From Candidatus Bathyarchaeota archaeon (lineage in GTDB: Archaea; Thermoproteota; Bathyarchaeia; Bathyarchaeales; DTEX01): a stretch of 36,998 nt of DNA. The stretch is from assembly GCA_018397055.1 (NCBI GenBank), contig JAGTQS010000004.1, positions 1 to 36,998 on the forward strand, read 5' to 3'. Position numbers and translations under genes: made by a program. Below are positions 7,621-15,413 of the stretch, piece after piece. The notes under the pieces were generated by a model, which saw nothing but the letters and a program-made list of their open reading frames with translations, made no database searches and had not been told where the DNA came from. Numbering within the stretch: position 1 is the stretch's first letter; each line of letters begins with the position of its first letter.

Positions 7621-8778
7621 ATGGTCTTGATTGATTTACGCAACCAGAAAACTGCGAGAACCAAAGAGGAAATGCTTAAGCATCTGAAAAGTTTTCGGTT
7701 AGAACCTCGTTTTTCTGCTGGAGTCTGGTTTTTCTTTCCAGGGGGAAGCCGATTTCACGAAGCCTTTATAGAAAAGGGCTCGGTACAGGACACGCTTGAC
7801 AAGGTTGCGCACCTTTACGACTGTGGAGTGATTGATTCAAGTTTCGGTTTGGAAGCCCACTATCCCAACGAGGTAAACGATGAGCTCCTAGACAAGTATA
7901 AGAGCCTTCAAAAAGAAACGGGCATCAAGCTGATAACCGTTGTCCCAAACCTTTTCTACGAGAAATCGTTCGAGTTCGGCTCACTCTCAAATCCCAACCC
8001 GAAAATAAGGAAAAAGGCCATTGACCGTACAATTACGACCCTGAAAATTAACAAGGAACTCGGCACCGAATTCTGCATTGTTTGGCCCGGCGGAGACGGA
8101 TACGAGAATCCCTTTGGAACCGAATTCTACAGCATGTGGGACAACTTCGAGAAAGGGTTAGCTGAAGCCATGGACGCTGTTCCAGGACTCAGGGTTGCCA
8201 TTGAGCCAAAGCCCTACGAGCCGAGGGGAAACAACATATATAGGAACACGGCGAACGGGCTTCTCATGGCTAGAAACATCGAGGCACTGTTGACTTCCAA
8301 GGAGAACAGAAAAATCCTCAGCGAAGGGCACGCACTTGTTTGTTTGAATCCTGAAGTTGGGCATGTGCTTATGGGGCACGAGGAGCTAGCGTACTCCTTT
8401 GCCTCCATACTTAGAGAAGGCAGACTTGCACACACGCATTGGAACAGTCAGCCTCTTGGTAACTATGACCAAGACCTGAACGTGGGAGTGTTGGGCCTTG
8501 ACCAGATGTACGCAGCGATGCTTGTGCTAAGGATGTACGGATATAAGTGCAGGTTTGGGATAGACATCAACCCGGAGAGGATGCCTGTTGAAAGAGCCCT
8601 GGTTCTTAACATTAATGCGCTTAGAGCAGCGTGTGACCGTGTGAACCAGATTGACTACGAAAGACTTGTTGAAGCCATGTATAATCCTGAACAAAACAGA
8701 GGCGCAGCAGAAGACATCTTAACGAGAGCTTTGGCTCCGCCTTCAACTAAACTCATCGACTTGAACAAAGCAGACTAG
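7621..8778 (+). CDS. Xylose-isomerase-like TIM-barrel protein
   Basis: The closest family is xylose isomerase (XylA): IEPKPYEPRGNN (metal-ligand Glu), LNPEVGHVLMGHEE (Glu and His ligands), YDQDLNVG (Asp ligands) and GIDINPERM near the C-terminus; 385 aa matches class I XylA. The usual HIDLNGQ segment reads HTHWNSQ here, so the expected metal-ligand Asp appears replaced by His. That may mean a different sugar substrate or altered metal site, so I do not assign xylose isomerase firmly. The ATG is preceded by an AT-rich promoter-like stretch. The gene stands alone on the plus strand between hypE and a zinc-ribbon protein, within a region rich in sugar enzymes. Confidence 0.8.
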   Translation: MVLIDLRNQKTARTKEEMLKHLKSFRLEPRFSAGVWFFFPGGSRFHEAFIEKGSVQDTLDKVAHLYDCGVIDSSFGLEAHYPNEVNDELLDKYKSLQKETGIKLITVVPNLFYEKSFEFGSLSNPNPKIRKKAIDRTITTLKINKELGTEFCIVWPGGDGYENPFGTEFYSMWDNFEKGLAEAMDAVPGLRVAIEPKPYEPRGNNIYRNTANGLLMARNIEALLTSKENRKILSEGHALVCLNPEVGHVLMGHEELAYSFASILREGRLAHTHWNSQPLGNYDQDLNVGVLGLDQMYAAMLVLRMYGYKCRFGIDINPERMPVERALVLNINALRAACDRVNQIDYERLVEAMYNPEQNRGAAEDILTRALAPPSTKLIDLNKAD

Positions 8779-8872
8779 AAAGAACCTTTTCTGCGGCACG
8801 AAAATCTGTTTCCGCCTCAGCCTCTGTAACCTTACGTGTTAGGCGTGTGTTTGCATCGAATCTTTTAAGGCT

Positions 8873-9193
8873 CTATTTGTCTTCTTCGCTGTTCGATTGT
8901 TTCGGGAGAATCTTAAAGTGCGGTTGAAGCCTACCTGAGCTTAAAAGGGCGTTCATAAAGAAATACGTGTCCGCGTACTTTTGTTTTACCATGTTTTCTA
9001 TTTCCCCTGCCGAATAGATTTTTCCAACTTCGAGCTTTAGCTGCTCGTCAATCATTGCGTCAACGATGCCTGATTGTTCTAACACGTAGCCGCAGTCGCC
9101 GCAGAAGGTTGCCTCAGTGTCTCTGAGAATCGTTTCCGAGCCGCATTTAGAGCACTTTTTGCCTTTAACTTGGAAAAGCTCTTTCTCCGCCAT
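8873..9193 (-). CDS. Small zinc-ribbon protein of unknown function
   Basis: A protein of 106 aa from the ATG at 9193; the ORF track extends five codons further to a TTG. The N-terminus has a rubredoxin-like zinc ribbon, CSKCGSE then CGDCGYVLE, about 18 residues apart. The rest is predicted helical (MIDEQLKLEVGKIYSAGEIENMVKQKY) with no recognised motif, and the tail is acidic. GGCGGTG directly precedes the ATG. Such proteins often accompany transcription or RNA enzymes, but there is no neighbour here that assigns a role. Confidence 0.7.
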   Translation of the reverse strand: MAEKELFQVKGKKCSKCGSETILRDTEATFCGDCGYVLEQSGIVDAMIDEQLKLEVGKIYSAGEIENMVKQKYADTYFFMNALLSSGRLQPHFKILPKQSNSEEDK

Positions 9194-9294
9194 CACCGCC
9201 CACAACAATAAGAATTGTCAGAGTATCCTAATACCGTTTTCGATTAAACACGAAAAGTATGAAGTCGTAAACATGGAAGTGAAACAGCTCAGGC

Positions 9295-10278
9295 TTAAAA
9301 GTTCTTAAGCGGATATCTTCCGTATTTTTGGCCAGTTTCTGAAAGGATGATGGCGTTAGTTGGCGGGACGCCTTTGTAGATGCAGTTGCTTGTGGTTAGA
9401 AAGAATCCGCCTCCTGGAGCTGCGTCTCTGATGCATTGTTTTGCCTCTTCAACGACTTGTAAGGGTGTCCCGTACGCCATCGTCGTCGCTGCGTCCACGT
9501 TTCCGCAAACTGCAATTTTGTCGCAGAAACGCTGTTTAACCTCTGCGAGTCTCATGCCTGCGCTTGGGTCCACGCTGTGTAATGCGTCTATTCCCGTTGC
9601 GACCAAATCGTTAATTATTGGCCAGATGTTGCCATCCGTATGCTTCACGAAGAAAACCCCTTTACTGTGCGCGGCATCAACCAGCTTCTTAAGGTAAGGG
9701 AAAATCAGGTCGCGGTAAACCCACAGTGGATAGAAAGGTCCTTCTTTCAGGCAATAGTCTGTACAGTCAAAAACAAGCTCGACGCCTGCGTCAGCCTGCT
9801 CCTTAATGTTTTCAACAGAAGCCTTAATCATGGCGTCCATTTGTCTTTTGAACTCAGCGGGTTTCGTGAAAACATACTGCACAGTGCTAGCCATGTTCTT
9901 GCCTTCAGGAATGCCGAGGGTTCCACCAGCTGACCCTGCAATCAAGTAATCCGGCGCAACCTTCTTGAGTAGCCTTATGGCCTTTATTTGGTCTGGGACA
10001 AACGTGACTCTGATGACGTCGTAGCCCATTTTCATGCAGGTTTCAGCCAAGACAAGCGTGTTGTATTCGGTGACGTCAAATCTTTGCTGCTGTTTGGTTA
10101 TGGGAGCTTCTTTGAGGAAGTCTTGGAAAACCTTTTTTGTCCAATCGTCCTGTTCTTGGCTAACGACAAATTTTTTGCCGATTACCGCCTCGGGATACTG
10201 GAACTCGAGCTCAAACATTGGCACGCGGTCAGGCTCCTCAAGTTCCAAAGCGCAAATCGCCCTTTCACGAGGTTGCAT
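9295..10278 (-). CDS. Uroporphyrinogen decarboxylase family protein (COG0407-like)
   Basis: A TIM-barrel URO-D superfamily member of 327 aa from the ATG at 10278 (MQPRERAICALELEEPDRVP), which has a GAGAGG Shine-Dalgarno run just upstream; the ORF track adds seven residues. The N-terminal RERAICALELEEPDRVP block and KHTDGNIWPIINDLV followed by GIDALHSVDPSAGM are typical of this family. It lacks the HxC zinc signature of the corrinoid methyltransferases MtaA/MtbA, so true methylcobalamin:CoM transfer is doubtful. Genuine heme-pathway HemE is unlikely without other tetrapyrrole genes nearby. Relatives often act in O-demethylation or in unknown sugar loci. Divergent from the sorbitol-dehydrogenase-like gene. 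Confidence 0.85.
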   Translation of the reverse strand: MQPRERAICALELEEPDRVPMFELEFQYPEAVIGKKFVVSQEQDDWTKKVFQDFLKEAPITKQQQRFDVTEYNTLVLAETCMKMGYDVIRVTFVPDQIKAIRLLKKVAPDYLIAGSAGGTLGIPEGKNMASTVQYVFTKPAEFKRQMDAMIKASVENIKEQADAGVELVFDCTDYCLKEGPFYPLWVYRDLIFPYLKKLVDAAHSKGVFFVKHTDGNIWPIINDLVATGIDALHSVDPSAGMRLAEVKQRFCDKIAVCGNVDAATTMAYGTPLQVVEEAKQCIRDAAPGGGFFLTTSNCIYKGVPPTNAIILSETGQKYGRYPLKNF

Positions 10279-10420
10279 GTAACGGCCTCTCAAACACAAT
10301 GTTCTAAATCGTCTTTCACTATTTATGACTGGATTTGAACAAGAAATAATATACTATTGTTAATATTAATAAGTGAATTCATTTTGTGATTGATGTGAGG
10401 TAACGGGTTTGAGGAGAAGA

Positions 10421-11449
10421 ATGAAGTCTGCAGTTTTGCATAAGGCTGGAGACCTGAGAATTGAGGAGGTTGACGTTCCAAAAATTGGCCCTAACGACGT
10501 TCTCATAAAAATGAGGTGCGTCGGGATTTGCGGCTCAGACATCCATTATTACCTTGAGGGCAGAATTGGCTCATTCATTGTTGACAAGCCGTTAATTCTT
10601 GGGCATGAATGTTCAGGAGAGGTTGCGGAAGTCGGCAGAAACGTTACACGCGTCAAGGTTGGGCAGAGAATAATAATAGAGCCAGGTTTCACTTGCGGAA
10701 GATGCAGCTACTGCAGAAGTGGAAGATACAATCTTTGTAAGGACGTCCTGTTTTATGGAACCCCGCCTGTGCATGGGGCTTTCGCAGAGTACGCCTACGC
10801 GCCTGAGACGAACGTTTACCTGATGCCCGGCAACATGTCTCTCGAGGAAGGGGCGATGATTGAACCCTTAGCAGTTGGGATGATGGCTGCGAAACGTGGA
10901 AGGGTTTCAGTTAATGATTCAGTGGCAATCTTAGGCGCGGGACCAATTGGGCAGATGGCGCTTCAAGCAGTTAAGGCGTATGGAGTGATTGAAACATACG
11001 TAACCGACGTGGTCGATTATAGGCTGGAATACGCAAAAAAGGCAGGTGCAAAAGCCGTGGTAAACGCCGCAAAAGAAGACGTTGTTGGAAAAATATTGGA
11101 GCTAACAGACAACGAAGGCGTCGACGTCGTCATAGAAGCCTCAGGCGCAGTTTCCGCCGTTAAGCAGACGCTGGACATCGCAAAACGTGGAGGACGAATA
11201 GTGCAAGTAGGATGGCCAATGACTGAGGTCCCGTTTCCAATAGCCAAAATCATAGGAAACGAACTCGAGGTACTCGGCGTACACAGATACGCAAACGTTT
11301 ACCCAACAGCCATAAAAGCCGTATCAACAGGAAAAGTCGACGTCAAGCCCTTCATTACGCATCGCTTCCCATTCGAAAAAATAACAGAAGCCTTCGAAAC
11401 CCAAATCAAAAAAACAGGCAACCCAATGAAAATAATCGTCAAAATCTGA
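10421..11449 (+). CDS. Zinc-dependent polyol/sugar dehydrogenase (MDR, sorbitol-dehydrogenase-like)
   Basis: NAD(P)-dependent medium-chain dehydrogenase of the sorbitol/xylitol/threonine-dehydrogenase branch. Catalytic zinc ligands are the Cys in GICGSDIHYY, the His and Glu in LGHECSG, and a Glu in EPLAVG. The structural zinc loop CGRCSYCRSGRYNLC is complete. The Rossmann motif is LGAGPIGQMALQ. I prefer the ATG at 10421 (MKSAVLHKAGDL), preceded by GAGGAG at good spacing; the ORF track starts at a TTG four codons earlier. In context, a step oxidising a polyol or reducing a keto-sugar acid (compare IolM in Thermotoga) is plausible. Confidence 0.88.
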   Translation: MKSAVLHKAGDLRIEEVDVPKIGPNDVLIKMRCVGICGSDIHYYLEGRIGSFIVDKPLILGHECSGEVAEVGRNVTRVKVGQRIIIEPGFTCGRCSYCRSGRYNLCKDVLFYGTPPVHGAFAEYAYAPETNVYLMPGNMSLEEGAMIEPLAVGMMAAKRGRVSVNDSVAILGAGPIGQMALQAVKAYGVIETYVTDVVDYRLEYAKKAGAKAVVNAAKEDVVGKILELTDNEGVDVVIEASGAVSAVKQTLDIAKRGGRIVQVGWPMTEVPFPIAKIIGNELEVLGVHRYANVYPTAIKAVSTGKVDVKPFITHRFPFEKITEAFETQIKKTGNPMKIIVKI

Positions 11450-11636
11450 ATTCCTTCTAAGAAATAAGAAACTAAGATGTTGAAAAGGTCATATCTTAAG
11501 AATCCACTGCGTAAAGCAGCTGTCCAAAAAAGCACGTTCAAATAAAAAGCCAAGAGGGCTACGAGAATCCTCTCTTAATTTTAGCGGTAACTCCTCAAGA
11601 AGAGTCTTCCTATATGAGTGTAAGGCATAATGGTGG

Positions 11637-11711
11637 TGGACTGGGGGGGATTTGAACCCCCGACCTCCTGAGTGCAAGTCAGGCGTTCATGCCAAACTGA
11701 ACTACCAGCCC
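11637..11711 (-). tRNA. tRNA-Ala (anticodon UGC), intronless
   Basis: The complete cloverleaf can be folded by hand: acceptor GGGCTGG with CCAGTCC, D-stem GTTC/GAAC, anticodon stem CCTGA/TCAGG with loop CTTGCAC, and T-stem GGGGG/CCCCC with TTCAAAT. The acceptor contains the G3-U70 wobble pair that is the alanine identity element, and the discriminator is A73. CCA follows directly in the DNA and is repeated once more (11631-11636). Confidence 0.95.
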
Positions 11712-11826
11712 CTATTTGTTGTTTGCCTAGTTGAATATTGGGAAAAGAGGCTGTATTTTAGGTTTTATGATTTTTTGGTGAAAGTTTTAAATGTAACGTT
11801 GATTTTTTGGTTTTTGGCGATCCACA

Positions 11827-12882
11827 TTGTTAGCGAGGAAAATATTTTTCACAAAGCCGAAAACGGCGGAGATTGTTAGGTACAAATTGGACGAGACGTT
11901 GGGCGAACATGAGGTTCTTGTGCAAACGCTGTATTCGATTGTTAGCTCAGGAACTGAGGGGGCTAACTTCGCTAATCCCGATGTTGAAAAAATAGATGTG
12001 GACTCGTGGATGAGAAACCCTGGCTACGGAAGCGTGGGCAAGGTTCTTGCCGTCGGCGAAAAGGTCAAGGACTACAAGGTAGGCGACCTCGTTTTCAGCA
12101 CGAAAAACCATTGTTCGCACTTTAAAATCGACGAAAGATACGACCCCTCAAGGTACTCGCTTTTCATGATTAAGCTCCCCGACCAAATAGAGCCGATAAA
12201 AGCCGTCTTCGCCCGAATGGCGGATGTGGCGATGAGCGCGATCCGAATGGCAGACCTTGGACTCGGAGACACTGTTGTCGTCATTGGGCTTGGACTTGTC
12301 GGAAACTTCGCCGCCCAGCTGTTCCAGCTTGCCGGAGCAGATGTTATGGCAGCGGATTTAGTTGAATTCCGCCTTGAACGTGCAAAGCAGTGCGGTATAA
12401 AAAGGGTTGTTAACTCCCAAAACTGGGATGAGTTCAAAAAGGCCGTCATGAACTGGACTGAAGGCAAAGGAGCCCAAATCGTGGTTGAAGCCATAGGTTT
12501 CTCTCCAGTCATCGCCAAAGCTGTGGGTTTAGCCCGTTCCCACGGCGAGGTCATTTTACTCGGCAGCCCAAGAGGAGAGGCGGTGATGGACATAACCCCG
12601 ATGCTTTCCGACGTTCACCTTAGGCACGTCACAATTAAAGGCGGACTTGAGTGGCTTTGGTCGGTTCCCGATGGTCCATACTACCATCCAAGCCGGTTCT
12701 CGAAGATGGCTAACCTGAAGCAAATCTTTTCCTACCTGAAGTCGGGAGCCCTCGTCACTGAGCCGCTGCTGACCCACATTGTTCCCCCTGAAAAATGCCA
12801 AGAAGTCTACGAAGGTCTAGCTGGAGGCATAAAGGGAACTCTTAGAACCACGTACCTTGGCGTAGTCTACGATTGGACTTGA
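11827..12882 (+). CDS. Zinc-poor MDR dehydrogenase-like oxidoreductase
   Basis: A medium-chain dehydrogenase/reductase of 351 aa with Rossmann motif IGLGLVGNFAAQLFQ and an N-terminal VSSGTEGANF where zinc enzymes carry a catalytic Cys. The structural CxxCxxC loop is absent, so it is probably not a classical zinc alcohol dehydrogenase. Similar proteins in bacteria are annotated as threonine-dehydrogenase-like or BchC-like and occur in sugar and inositol loci. The start is TTG at 11827; the next Met is about 60 residues in. GGCGATCC, close to the archaeal Shine-Dalgarno consensus, lies three nt upstream, and a TATA-like GTTTTAAATG lies near 11784. Substrate unknown; the context suggests a keto-sugar or polyol. 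Confidence 0.82.
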   Translation: MLARKIFFTKPKTAEIVRYKLDETLGEHEVLVQTLYSIVSSGTEGANFANPDVEKIDVDSWMRNPGYGSVGKVLAVGEKVKDYKVGDLVFSTKNHCSHFKIDERYDPSRYSLFMIKLPDQIEPIKAVFARMADVAMSAIRMADLGLGDTVVVIGLGLVGNFAAQLFQLAGADVMAADLVEFRLERAKQCGIKRVVNSQNWDEFKKAVMNWTEGKGAQIVVEAIGFSPVIAKAVGLARSHGEVILLGSPRGEAVMDITPMLSDVHLRHVTIKGGLEWLWSVPDGPYYHPSRFSKMANLKQIFSYLKSGALVTEPLLTHIVPPEKCQEVYEGLAGGIKGTLRTTYLGVVYDWT

Positions 12883-12925
12883 GCCCTAGTTCCTAAAAAA
12901 TGTCCTAAGCGGCTAGCAACCATAC

Positions 12926-12938
12926 TTTTTTGTTTTTT
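12926..12938 (+). terminator. T-rich terminator after the MDR gene
   Basis: Two T6 runs (TTTTTTGTTTTTT) lie about 45 nt past the stop codon, a typical archaeal intrinsic termination signal. Confidence 0.5.
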
Positions 12939-13005
12939 CACCATCTTCTGAGAGCAAAGGATTAAGGAACCCTTTGACATACATGTTTTCGGAGAACGCT
13001 GAGCC

Positions 13006-13857
13006 TTGCAGTTGCCAGTCCAAGATGAGATTCTAGCCTGCCTTCAGTTCGTGTTTCCGGAAATAGAATGGAAACTTGACGAAATCGTAAGCTTCTACAA
13101 GGCCATAGGCATCATGAATCTTAGCGGAAGACCGTATGCGGAACGCGAGAAAAAACTTTTCGAAGTCGTGTTTTTCGCCGACCACGTTGTGAGATGCGTT
13201 GAAAACATTTCGCGAAGGCGGGACATTGTTCTTTTGGACTGTGGCTGTGGACGCTCATACCTTCCCTTCTTCGTTAACCTGGTTCTTAGGAAAAAGCGGA
13301 GAACCATAATCTATATCGGCGTAGACGCGGAGCCTGAGCTTGTAAAAAAGTCGTCTCAAACAGCTGATGCCTTAGGCTACACGAACATGGAGTTCCACCA
13401 AAGTAGCATAATCGCTTTTGAACCGGAAAAGAAGCCTAACATAGTTTGCGCGCTTCATGCATGCGACACAGCAACTGACGAGGCGATAGCAAAAGGAATT
13501 CGGCTGAAAGCAAGGTTCATCGTCGCCGCTTCATGCTGTCAACGCCAAATAGTCAGTCAAATAGGCAAAGCAGCGACGAAGGTTCCTGAGCTTAAACCGT
13601 TCGTTGAGACAAAAATAGCCAAAGAATATGTTGGAGTGGCCTTAACAGAGACCCTGAGGAAGCTAGCCCTAGAAAGCTGCGGATACAAGGTTGACATGTT
13701 CGAGTTCGTTCCAACAAGGTACACGCCTAAAAACATCATGCTCCGCGCTGAAAAGAAACAGGCGCAAAACCCTGAAAGCCTAAAGGCGTACAGTGCCCTA
13801 AGAGACTACTTCAACGTGAAACCCAAAATCCAAGACTTTCTGCCAGAATTGCTGTGA
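13006..13857 (+). CDS. SAM-dependent methyltransferase (Methyltransf_32-like)
   Basis: Class I methyltransferase of 283 aa. SAM-binding motif I is LLDCGCGRSYLPFF (about residues 75-88), followed by IYIGVDAEPEL (motif II acidic residue). The segment ALHACDTATDEAIAKGI followed by FIVAASCCQRQI matches the Methyltransf_32/GSTCD-type family, whose substrates are mostly unknown or RNA. The C-terminal VPTRYTPKNIMLRAEK is also typical of that family. The TTG start at 13006 has no strong Shine-Dalgarno sequence. The gene ends about 20 nt before the convergent tRNA-His, so an RNA target is an attractive but unsupported idea. Confidence 0.82.
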   Translation: MQLPVQDEILACLQFVFPEIEWKLDEIVSFYKAIGIMNLSGRPYAEREKKLFEVVFFADHVVRCVENISRRRDIVLLDCGCGRSYLPFFVNLVLRKKRRTIIYIGVDAEPELVKKSSQTADALGYTNMEFHQSSIIAFEPEKKPNIVCALHACDTATDEAIAKGIRLKARFIVAASCCQRQIVSQIGKAATKVPELKPFVETKIAKEYVGVALTETLRKLALESCGYKVDMFEFVPTRYTPKNIMLRAEKKQAQNPESLKAYSALRDYFNVKPKIQDFLPELL

Positions 13858-13877
13858 GCCAAAATCTGATTTTTGGA

Positions 13878-13983
13878 GGCCGCTGCTGGGATTTGAACCC
13901 AGCCTCCAGGCTCCACAGGCCTGTTCGCTACCAGGTTTCGCGGAAGGCTTGTGTGTAAGCTTTTCCTCTACGTTACAGCGGCC
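13878..13983 (-). tRNA. tRNA-His (anticodon GUG) with an insertion of about 30 nt in the D-arm
   Basis: Acceptor GCCGCTG pairs perfectly with CAGCGGC, with an encoded G-1 opposite C73, the histidine identity pair. The anticodon arm CAGGC-CTGTGGA-GCCTG gives GTG, and the T-arm CTGGG-TTCAAAT-CCCAG is normal. Between the acceptor and the anticodon arm there are 52 nt instead of about 19-20. The best fit keeps TA-ACGT-AG at the 5' side and TGGTA-GCG at the 3' side, leaving roughly 30 nt (containing GCTT-ACACAC-AAGC) as a probable non-canonical intron in the D-loop. I could not fit a perfect bulge-helix-bulge. CCA is not encoded. Confidence 0.88.
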
Positions 13984-14066
13984 GCTTTTCTTTAGCTATG
14001 CAAGCCAATATTTTTGGATGTTAGCCTTTAATATTTATGTTTTGTATATAGGTTTGGCGGTTTGTG

Positions 14067-14525
14067 ATGAGCGAATCTTCTGAGGCGGAAATTGAATCTC
14101 AGCTTAAAGGCAAGACTTTGCTTGTTTACTGGTTTCTTCTTAGGTCTCAGGAGAAGCCTGTTGGCGTCCGTGAGATTCAGAGGGAACTTGGTTTTTCAAG
14201 CCCAAGCATTGCTGCTCACCATCTGGATAAGCTTCATTCTTTAGGTTTGGTTGAAAAGACGATTCAGGGCGAATATTTTCTTTCGCGAGAGGTGAAGGTT
14301 GGCGTCTTAAGGTTTTTCACGCGGCTTGGAAGGTTCATGATTCCCCGTTATCTTTTTTATTCGGTTTGGTTTTCCACGATGTTTGTTGTTTACCTGGTTC
14401 TCTGTTTCTCCTTTTACGGGTATAGCGGCAGCATTCACAATGTTGTGGCAATAATCTTCGGAGTCATCGCGTGCGGAATACTGTGGTATGAAACAATAAG
14501 GCTGTGGAAGCAGAGGCCTGCTTAA
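14067..14525 (+). CDS. Membrane-anchored winged-helix transcription regulator
   Basis: Residues 10-80 form a winged-helix domain (VGVREIQRELGFSSPSIAAHHLDKLHSLGLVEK, then the wing GEYFLSREVKVG). It is followed by two hydrophobic segments (about 92-115, YLFYSVWFSTMFVVYLVLCF; about 125-143, VVAIIFGVIACGILWY) and a short basic tail. The regulator should therefore sit at the membrane with its DNA-binding part in the cytoplasm. I use the ATG at 14067, with GGCGG six nt upstream and a TATA-like CTTTAATATTTA near 14026; the track starts one codon earlier at a GTG. It stands alone between tRNA-His and the epimerase-like gene. The ligand or signal is unknown. Confidence 0.78.
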   Translation: MSESSEAEIESQLKGKTLLVYWFLLRSQEKPVGVREIQRELGFSSPSIAAHHLDKLHSLGLVEKTIQGEYFLSREVKVGVLRFFTRLGRFMIPRYLFYSVWFSTMFVVYLVLCFSFYGYSGSIHNVVAIIFGVIACGILWYETIRLWKQRPA

Positions 14526-14609
14526 TAACAAAAAATCCAGAGTACAAAAACACTTTTAGATGTTAAATCTATAAACTTGGCTATAATAATTGATTTGAGT
14601 GTGATTTAT

Positions 14610-15395
14610 ATGAAGTTGGCAGTACAGGAAAACCTTGTTCCAGGAAAAAATGTTCTTGAAAAACTGCGTAGAATCGAAAAATACGGTTACGAAGGCGTGG
14701 AAGTCTTCTATAACGTTTTGCCTCAAATACTCGACGAACTGAAAAAGGCTTTACCGTCTTCAAAGGTCAAGTTCTCAACCGTCTGCGGGACACCTAGCGG
14801 CCTTCTCGGCCCAGACCGAAGAACAAGGGAAAACGCTTTGGAAGGAATCAGAAGCCTACTTAGGTTATGCTCGGACCTAGGTGGCGTAGGCGTCATCTGC
14901 GTTCCAATCTTTGGCGGTCCACAAATCTCCGACCTGTATCCTTGGCAGCCTGATGTTAAGCAGCTTGAAAAGAACGTTGTTGTTGAGGAGTTCAAAATTC
15001 TGGGCAGAGACGCTGACGACCTCGGCGTCTACTTGCTTTTGGAGCCTCTGAACCGTTACGAGACTCACTTCGTTAACAGGCTTGAACATGCAGTTAAGAT
15101 CGTCGAGGAGGTCGGCGTAGAGCACGTTCAGATGATGGCTGACTTCTTCCACATGAGCATCGAAGAGCAGGACATAGCCTCCAGCATAGAGGCAGCTTCG
15201 AAACACATCTTCCACGTTCACCTTGCGGACAGCAACAGGCTGCTTCCAGGACATGGACACACAGAGTTCAAAAAGCCGCTTCAAACCCTCAAAAAGGTCG
15301 GATTCAAACACTACATGGCTTTAGAATGCGGGGTTCCAGGCGACCCAGATGAAACTTTGCCCCAATGCGTAAAATACCTAAAGAGTTTCATGTAA
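14610..15395 (+). CDS. Sugar epimerase/isomerase, DTE/IolO-like TIM barrel
   Basis: A xylose-isomerase-like TIM barrel of 261 aa in the D-tagatose 3-epimerase group. The four expected metal ligands are visible: Glu in LLLEPLNRYE, Asp in MMADFFHMSIEE, His in HIFHVHLADSNR and Glu in ALECGVPG. PGHGHTEF is also characteristic. I choose the ATG at 14610 (MKLAVQENLVPG) because GTGAT lies just before it; the ORF track begins 11 codons earlier at a TTG. Thermotoga IolO, a 5-keto-L-gluconate epimerase, belongs to this group, as do hydroxypyruvate isomerases. It is followed after 18 nt by a Gfo/Idh/MocA oxidoreductase, so the two form an operon. Confidence 0.85.
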   Translation: MKLAVQENLVPGKNVLEKLRRIEKYGYEGVEVFYNVLPQILDELKKALPSSKVKFSTVCGTPSGLLGPDRRTRENALEGIRSLLRLCSDLGGVGVICVPIFGGPQISDLYPWQPDVKQLEKNVVVEEFKILGRDADDLGVYLLLEPLNRYETHFVNRLEHAVKIVEEVGVEHVQMMADFFHMSIEEQDIASSIEAASKHIFHVHLADSNRLLPGHGHTEFKKPLQTLKKVGFKHYMALECGVPGDPDETLPQCVKYLKSFM

Positions 15396-15413
15396 ATCTG
15401 GAGGTGTGCAAAG

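Noticed and set aside
9295-10278. Methylcobalamin:coenzyme M methyltransferase (MtaA/MtbA)
   Set aside because: The HxC zinc signature is absent and no corrinoid protein or methyltransferase partner is nearby.
11489-11677. ORF MHSGGRGFKSPPVHHHYALHS on the minus strand
   Set aside because: It runs through the tRNA-Ala gene and its flank; the apparent protein is a translation of tRNA sequence.
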